NCBI GenBank assembly: GCA_949316235.1
Contig: OX438741.1
Span: 17,485,124-17,549,123, forward strand
Origin: Oegoconia quadripuncta
Taxonomy: Eukaryota; Arthropoda; Insecta; Lepidoptera; Autostichidae
DNA length: 64,000 nucleotides
Direction: 5' to 3'
A model generated the notes under the pieces. The model worked only from the letters and a program-made list of their open reading frames with translations, had not been told where the DNA came from and ran no database searches. The translations under genes were made by a program, and so were the position numbers. Shown here piece by piece: positions 25,901 through 34,900 of the stretch. The first letter of the stretch is position 1; every line of letters begins with the position of its first letter.

Positions 25901-28900
25901 TCAGTCCCATTTTCCGTTGAAATTTCCGCCTTACAATCATTATTTTCTAGCCGTTGTTTCTGTGCTCTAGTTAACACTGAAACTACCTGTTCATGCATGT
26001 TCTTTAAATCAGTACATGTTACAGGGAGTCGTGCCGGGAGTCGACTCAGTGCATCAGCTGCTGCATTGTGCCGACCCGGGACATACTCAATTTCAAAGTT
26101 ATATTCTTCCAAATAAAGTCGGAACTTGGTTAATCTACTTGAGCTGTCTTTCATATTAAACAAGTATATGAGAGGCTTGTGGTCAGTTAATATTTTAAAA
26201 CGCCTACCGTAAAGATAAGGCCTAAAATGTCTAACCGCCCATACGATAGCTAACAACTCTAAATCTATTACTGGGTACCTTGTTTCGGCTGGCTTTAAGC
26301 TCCTACTGGCATATGCCACAACTCTATCATTACCGTTGGATAATATTCCTCCTAACCCTATTCTCGACGCGTCCGTCTGTAACTTAAATGTATTACTTTC
26401 TGAAAAATCGGGATATTCAAGGATGGGTGGGTTCATAAGGGCAGATTTTAAGTTATTAAACGCTAAGTCACATTCAGTTGTCCATTCGAAATTAGAATTC
26501 TTTTTACATAATCTGTTTAAGGGATGGGATATGTCAGCGAATCGTGGGATAAAACGCCGATAGTAATTAGAAAAGGCCACGAACCTTCTGACGTCATCCA
26601 CGCTTGCTGGTGTAGGGTAACTTTGTATGGTATCTATTTTAGTGGGATCGGGAAAAATACCTTCACCTGTTATTTTGTGACCCAAATAAACCATTTCCGT
26701 ACGTAAGAACTCGCACTTAAGAGGGTTTAATTTTAGGTTCACTTTTCTTAGTCTCTCTAATACAGATGTTAAGTTTTTATGATGACTATTGATGGAGTTG
26801 CCTATTATTATGCAATCATCCAAATATACAAAACATTGTTTGTAGTTTAGACCTGACATAGCTATTGTCATTAAACGTGAAAATACACTCGGGCTGGTCT
26901 TAAGTCCCATAGGACACCGTTTCATCTGATAAGTTTTATCAGTTGTAAATGCTGTACATTTACGTGAATCCGGATGTAATGAAAGTTGAAACATCCTGTC
27001 TACATTGAAAGCAGTATATTTTCTTGATTTTTCTGATAAATTAAGCTGATAATAGCTTTGCGAAAGATCAAGCTTAGAGAAATAGATAGCACCTGATAAT
27101 GAATCGAGAATGTCCGTAATGTTCGGAAGTGGAAACTTATCGTCCTCAATTTTATTATTTAATTGCCTATAGTCGATGACAAGTCTCCATTTCTTTTCTT
27201 TTGTTTTGTCAGACTTTTTCGGTACTAGCAAAACCGGACTAGACCACTCTGAAATGGACTCCTCTATTATGTCGTTTTCTAACATTTCCTCGATTTGTTT
27301 CTGAACCTCTTTCTTTAACGCATGTGGTATTCTATATGGCTTTACATACGCGGGTGAAACATTATCCTTTAACGTAATCGAATGTTCCATTAGGTTCGTA
27401 ACGGATAATTTGTCTCCAGGAAGATGGAAAACATCTGCATACTTGGCGCATATTGTTTCTATTCCTAATCTATCCTCCTTATTTAAATAGCTCAAATCCA
27501 GTAACTCAAATAAAGTTTTCACTCTGTCTACTGACATATTATTCTCTTGGAATGTACATATGTCAAAACTTTGCAAACTATGTATCTCTAAATCTGAAAA
27601 ATTCAAAACAACTTCCTTATCAGTTGTATTCAGAATTCTTACGGGGATAGATCCGTTTCGCGGCTTAGATATAACTCCAGCGAGGAATACCCCTTCTCGC
27701 ATTTCACTCGCAAGTACTACACAATCGTGACTCATTCCAGTGGGTATATATTTAATTACCTCACATCTTGCAGGAATGATGTGTTTATACGAGTCATTAA
27801 TAAAAATTGAAATAGTTTGATTATTTTGTGACAAACTCAAAGTATTACTCTTATAATTAATTAAGGCTTCATAAGACTTCAAAAAGTTATCTCCTAAAAT
27901 ACCATTCGCTGAACAGGACATGTTCTTAAAAATATGAAACTTTTCTCTAAATATCAATCCTTGATTCTCTAAATCTAAATATATGTATCCTTCTGATACA
28001 AGCTTACCACTAACTCCTCTAATTGTTAATCTATCTTGAATAATTCTATTATCTAAATCGCTGTAGATACTTGCTAAATATTCATATTTTATAACACACA
28101 AACTAGCACCGCTATCGACTAACAGACTGATCGAATTACAGCAATCTAAAGTAAACATAACCGTGCTCGTTGTGTTATAATTTAAAATAACATATTCATC
28201 TACTGTCTGATCGAAAAAACTGACTCTCGTTATGTTTCTCATCCTGACTTACCTGTGGAGAGTCACATCGAGTATAGTGGACACGGTGACCCTGTGATCC
28301 ACGAGAGGCATGAGCGTCACGCCAAGGACGCGCGCTAAAAGGCGCTTGTGTGCCTCGTCCCCCTCGAGCATAGCCTCGAGGCGGTACCTGGTTGTGGCTG
28401 TGAGTGTGTCCGCGCTGCGTCGCGACACCATGCGACTGGCTCGGGTTACCGTACCGTCCGCCACGTGAGTTAAATTGAAACTTAGTCGTGGCATTGTACT
28501 TATTATAATTATTATTGAATTGATTTCTACCACGATTATTCCGAAAATTGTTGCTATGAAAGATCCTTGGAGCATATGAATGTCTAACGTTCATAACATG
28601 CTCCTCGCTCGGAGATAGCGTCTGCTCGTCTAAAGCTGTTCGGATCGCCTCCGGAAGGGAGCTAAACTGTCTAGATGCGATTATTGTACTGAGACGGGAA
28701 TTAGACAATCCGTCAGCAAATCGCTTAATAGCTACTTTTTCGTTAATTGGTTTTAAAACATGGTATTTCGAATCATCACACTCAGATTGAGATAATGTGA
28801 GATTAACAAAAAGTTCTTCTAATTCGTTCCCAAACTTTTCAATCGACCTGTTGCCCTGCCTTATACTCTGTAATCGGGATTGAATCGCAACAGCAGACCT

Positions 28901-31900
28901 TTTTTGAAGTAAATGCTGTTTCATATCTTTAACTAATGCGCTCACGCTATTATAACTAGTATTCAAACGCAGTTTCGCACTCGAAGACAATCTAGTCTTT
29001 ACGACAAATTCAATTAATTGATTATGGGTGGCTGCGGTAATCATCGAACTATACAACTCTATACCATCAATGAGTTGTGTGGTGACATGCTCCTGTCCTG
29101 TCATTAAAGGAAGCAATGATAGCGCAGTTTTGATATCAAAATTATTCTCAGCCATTTTTGAAGGCAAAATTTCAGGACTTGAATGACACAAAGTAACTAT
29201 CGCACTATATAAAATATGTATCTCATTAACTATCTTATTTATATGAATCAAATCGTCACTGCTTAACTCTGATTTTTCTACTTCACTTTTTACAACAGAC
29301 AAAATATTCTCCAATAATGAATACGCTGTTTCGGCCTCTTGTAACTTACTTTGACCTAATTGTTTTTTTCTGCGTTCAGGACCTATTTTAACTACATATT
29401 CACGTATATCTTTCAATTTACTATGTAACTCAGATAATTCTATAGACATTGCAATGCATTCTTATCAAAGTTAACTAAATAATTATATCTATTTTTCCTA
29501 CTTAAATTAACATGTAATAAAATTGAATGAATACCTTAAATTATGACTTATTCTGCATATCGAATCATCGCGCTGAGGTTGTTGCACCGTAGAATGTAGG
29601 TCGCACGCGTTGTCCGTCCGACGAAACTTGTGACCACGTTAGCTGCTGCTGACTCCATGTAGGCTGGGTGATGGTTGGGCCGGGAATACCCTGGACACCT
29701 TGGTTCCTTTTGGCCGGGATAACCCTGGACTCGGACTCCTACTGCTTAGCGGCTACTAGCTCTTCTTTCTTCATTTTTCTAATCTTCTAAAATTTTTCTT
29801 CAATTATTTAATTTTCTTTTTTCATGATTATTTCTTCATTCTTCTAATCTTCTATAATGTTTCTTCTCTCTTGATATTATTTATTTTCTTCATAGTTATA
29901 AATGGGTGTATTTCTTATCTTCTATAATTTTTCTTCTATATTTCAAATTTTCTTCTTGATGAAATTTTATTTCTTCGTTATTCTTTCTTCATTTGTGAAT
30001 TTTTATTTAAATATTTCCATGAGAAAATGCTTTTCTCTTCGCGAGGGTCGCCATGAGGTATTATGTGGGGCGATCCGGGAAGAACAAATAAAAGGATGTG
30101 TTCATTGCGAAGTTAGTGTAATAATCAACCACGTGTTTACATAGGTAGTCTTATTTATTAATTAATGTAACATACGTCACAGCTACCGAACTTACACACA
30201 CTAAAACATACGTTGCGCCGACTGGCATTTAACGTGACCCATTTACATTTCCTTTTGCGAGTTTTAAATTATATTATTTATGTATTTATCACAATACTTC
30301 ACGGATGTCATCCTTGGGTTCAGAAGGAAGCAGTGAAAATTTCTCCACTTCCCTCCACATCTGCAGAATTTGCTGACGTCTAGATTTATAAATATTTAAA
30401 AAGGAATACTTATGGTTTTAGTTGAGCACCATTACAACGTGTGTTATTAATGTAAAGGAATTTATATCGATCCAATGGCTTCAGTCTCTTGATAATTTAA
30501 TGTCTTTAGCCATTCCGTTAGTACCTTTTTGACTTCAAATGAAGTTTTGGAGTAGATATTAATATTTCGGTTTATTTTATTATATAAGTGAGCAGACCAA
30601 AAATTTAACGTTAGGAATCCTTCTCCCAGTTGATGTGATAGGTCTGTAGGTAAGAATTTTATGTCGTTTAATAATATTGTACATAATTGCCAATTGTCTG
30701 ACAGTCATCTCATCACATTGCAGAATGAGTAAAGTTCTGAAGTTGGAAATCTACAAGGTTTAAAAAACATAACTTTGAGAAGAGCTCTTTGAGCCCTCTC
30801 CAGTTCCAGAAATTGTGTTTTGCTGGAGCCGCCCCATGCTGGGATGCAATACACCAATAAAGATTGACCGAGTGCTAGATAAATTTTTATTAAAAGCTCT
30901 TTTGTGCAGACGTGTCTTAGTATTTTGAATATCCAAATGAGCTTTCTGAGTCGACTGGAGATTAAATCCAAATGTTGGTGCCAATTTAGTTTCTGGTTAA
31001 TCTTCACTCCCAAGTATTTGGTGTGATCAACTCTCTCTAACACAGGGCAACTACACGTTGCGTTAACACCGTGACGCTCAGAATGAGTCCTAATACTGAG
31101 ATTGGATGAGGGTTGTGACGAATTATATATGGAAAAACAAATGTAATTTGTTTTTCCAGTATTTAATGTCAGCAGGTTAATTTTCAGCCAATTGCCAATT
31201 TCAATCAAACCCTCCTCAGCATACTGAAATACTTCTTCCCATGTGTCCCCGTAAAAGACAATGGCTGTGTCATCTGCATAAGAAAATATTTTTTCCATGA
31301 TTAATTATTTTACTGCAAAGGTCGTTTATGTATATTAGGAAGAGAGTTGGTCCAAGAACACTTCCCTGGGGTACGCCAATAGTTATATCCCTCTCCTCAC
31401 TAATGACATTACCAACCTTGACACATTGTGTGCGCTGATTAAGGTAACTCTGAAAAATTGCAAGTGCAGTGCCTCTGACACCGATTCTTTCCAATTTATT
31501 TAGTAAAATCGGGATAGAGACGGTGTCAAACGCTTTTTTTAGGTCTAAGAATACTGTTAAACATTTCTTTCCAGTATCCACTTTCTCAACAATAAGAGAA
31601 CTTAATGCGAGAAGAGCGTCTTCAGTTGACGTGCCCTGCCTGAATCCATATTGTCTGTCTGCCAAGATGTTATTTTTATTTAAGAAACCGATTAATCTAG
31701 TATTTAAGATTTTTTCAAATATTTTTGAAATGGCTGGCAGTACCGAAATTGGGCGGTAATTATTTACATCGTCTCTGTCCCCATTCTTGAAAACTGGTGT
31801 TACTATGGACTTTTTAAAGGTTCTCGGGAACGCACCATTCTCTAGGCATAGATTAAAAAGGTCACAAAGAATAGGTATTATCTGTAATTTAACTGTTTTT

Positions 31901-34900
31901 AAGAATTTGGTTGGTATATTGTCCCAGCCCGGGGCACTATCCGAGTCTAGTCTCATAAGAAGATTTTCTACCTCCGAGCAATCAGTGTCAAGCAGAACTA
32001 ATGATGGTAAGGTTGTGTTGCAATTTTTATACACATTAATCTCAAAACTAGCTGGCGCGTGTACAATTTCATTTTATTGGGCTTCAAGGAAAAGTCTGTT
32101 TCAGCTGAAAAGAGCTCGAAGTACTCAAGATAACAATTATTTTTAGTTTTTTATTAATGCTAGCCACAATTCTTGTTCACAAAACTTAGACAAGAAAAAA
32201 TGCATAAGACTGCATTGAATTCAATATTGTGTTTTAGCATAAGGGAAACAATGGTTTATTTATATAAGTGGTATATTTTGAGTAACAATGTTTTCCGATG
32301 TAACCGTTTGTTTTTTGAAATAGATAAATAAATTTTCTTATAATTAATACCATTGCACCAACACTCCGATCGTGCAAAAAATAATAGCTGTTTCATTATT
32401 TTTTAATGAAAATGATGGATAAATAACAGTGAAATAGCTGAAGTTTTACTATTTTAGGGTTGATTAGATATTATGAAAAGCCCCTTTCGTCTAGCACCTA
32501 CTTACATTTATGAGATGATTATGAATGACTCTTTGCGAGTTACCATTGTCTTTTTTCTATTGTAAACATCAACACTACAATAATGACTTTATTATTTTTC
32601 GAAAATGAAAATAAAATCTCTTTCGATCAACATTAAAGTTTTTTATTCGAAATCAACAAAATAAACACAAGCACTTTCATTCCTACAGATGAGTGGAGCG
32701 ACTGCTTATTCAGTCGCTCCACTCATTTATAGGTACTGCGTCGTCGTCGTATGCTTTTCATTATTTCACTCCTTTGTAATTGTTGGTTCTTCTTAGTTCA
32801 TTGTAACCGCTGCGTCCTCGTCCGGTGATTCATTATTTGCTGCACTCCGCTATACCCGCTGCGTCGTCGTCCGCTGATTCAATATTTGCTGCACTCCGCT
32901 ATAACCGCTGCGTCCTCGTCCGCTTATTCAATATTTGCTGCACTCCGCTATAACCGCTGCGTCGTCGTCCGCTGATTCAATATTTGCTGCACTCCGCTAT
33001 AACCGCTGCGTCGTCGTCCGCTGATTCAATATTTGCTGCACTCCGCTATAACCGCTGCGTCGTCGTTCGGTGATTTACTATTTGCTGCACTCAGCTGTAA
33101 CCGCTGCATCGTCGTCCACTGGTTCACCACTTACTTTACTCTTCTGTAGCTATTGCGTTGTTATTCAGTGTATCAAGTCGTTCAGAGAATGACAATGCAA
33201 TAGCAAGTGGAGAGGAAAGACAAGTAAACCAATAGAGGACGATGTAGCGACTACAGCAACGTGCTGTGAGTGAAGAACAACTGAATGGCAAAGCAACACC
33301 TATAACGGAGTGGAGCAAGTGAAAAAGCAGTACATGACAACGCGACAGCTAAAGGAGAGTGGAGTGAGTGGTGTACCAGTTTTCACTGGTTGCACTTCGC
33401 TGTAGTCGTTATTTTGTCCCTTAGTTTACCAATCGCTCCATTCTGCTGTGGTTATTGCGTCACCATCCTCTGGTTCTTTTCTCATGGCATTTTCTGTAAA
33501 CGATGCGTCTTCCATGGGTAATTCGCTGCACTCCACTCTAGTCCATCGCTGTCTCGTATACCACTTTCTACACTCAGTTGTAGCCAATGCGTCATACATA
33601 TTTCGCTAGTTCACTACTCACTCGAGATCTATCATCTTCTAGTTCACTCGCTCCACTCCGCTGTGGCTGTTGCACCTTTGTGTACTATCTTTTCACTCGC
33701 TCAGTAACGTTGTTACAAAAGGAAAGAGTCCCGTCCAAAAAATAACAAGTATTGCGGTTTGATCTGGAGTCACATTACTCCAGACTAATATGTCCTCCAT
33801 ATTGTGGACATCGAAATCGTCGAGGTTTTGGTGGGCTTCCGCTATTTCTGACCAATCCTGTTCAAGTCGTGAGCGACACTAAATATACAGCAAATTCAAC
33901 CTTATGCAAATTCAACATCTTTGGATTCTACAAGCTGCAAATTCCACTTTATGCAATTTCGACTTTTAGAGATTTCAACTTTATGCAATTTCAACATTTT
34001 TAGATTCAACATACCGCAAATTCTACTTTTTGCAAACCCAACATTTTAAGAATTCAACTTTCTGTACCTGGATGATTTCTTGTGAGTTTTCCTTTTTTTA
34101 AGGAAAGGTTCTCTACTACTTTGAGGAGAATTAGAAATACTAGGTAGACATTATTAAGTTACTGTAGCCAGTAATATTAGCCCAAACCTGCCAATGAGGA
34201 AGCCCTTGGCAAATGCTGCGCCCTGATTGGCCCATTTGAATTGGATCAACAACTGCTCAGACGCCAAAAAGGTAGATTTGTATAAAAATCCCTTAATTAT
34301 TATTATTACTCATCGTGACAATTGTGGCTCCAAACGGAGCTACATATTTATGGTCAGCTGGCATTGGATCAACAAAAGACCCCCGGATCAACTTGTGAAA
34401 ATGGATCAAATAATTACTACCTATACGGCACGTTGGAGCCACAAAGTGCCCAAAGGGATATCTATATATATATATTTAGATTTGCGCCATCTATCGGATT
34501 GTCCTAGAAATAGGTTGCTTGCATAAGTACAGTTAACGTCACAATAATATGTGCCGAAATACTTCTTATAAAGCCTAAAACAAGAGTTGTGTAATGTTTT
34601 ATTACAGCTTTGTTGCGATTACAAGACTTCTAAGGTACTTACACCGAATTGTTTGAGTACCATGCACACAAGCTACCTAAAGCCAGGTCTTGCGCGATGT
34701 GTTTTATGGTGTTCTAACACCTAACATGTTATTCTAACCAAATATGGGCGTGACCTATCTGGTTTGTTGGCAAAAACGAGGGAACATGTTATCCGAGGTG
34801 GACGGAAAACATCCCCGCGTTCGCCTGCTCGATGGGGATATTTTTCATTTCATCGCTGCTTGTGAACATAGAGGGGGGGCTTGTTTGTTTCGCAGGAGAT

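Larger units (their letters stand above)
24125..30301 (-). mobile_element. Ty3/Gypsy-type LTR retrotransposon, full length
   Basis: 6,177-bp element inside OR-A intron 5, antisense to the gene. It has two identical 248-bp LTRs (TG...CA), flanked by CGGA at 24121-24124 and 30302-30305. In its own direction the order is LTR, primer-binding site, gag, pol (protease, reverse transcriptase, RNase H, integrase), polypurine tract, LTR. There is no env: only 138 bp separate pol from the 3' LTR. Integrase is downstream of RNase H, the Ty3/Gypsy order. Identical LTRs indicate a recent insertion, but a duplicated segment in the RT (see pol) questions its activity. Confidence 0.95.

Noticed and set aside
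28249..28575. 108-codon ORF opposite and across the end of gag
   Set aside because: Other-frame reading of the Arg/Gly-rich gag tail; no independent support.
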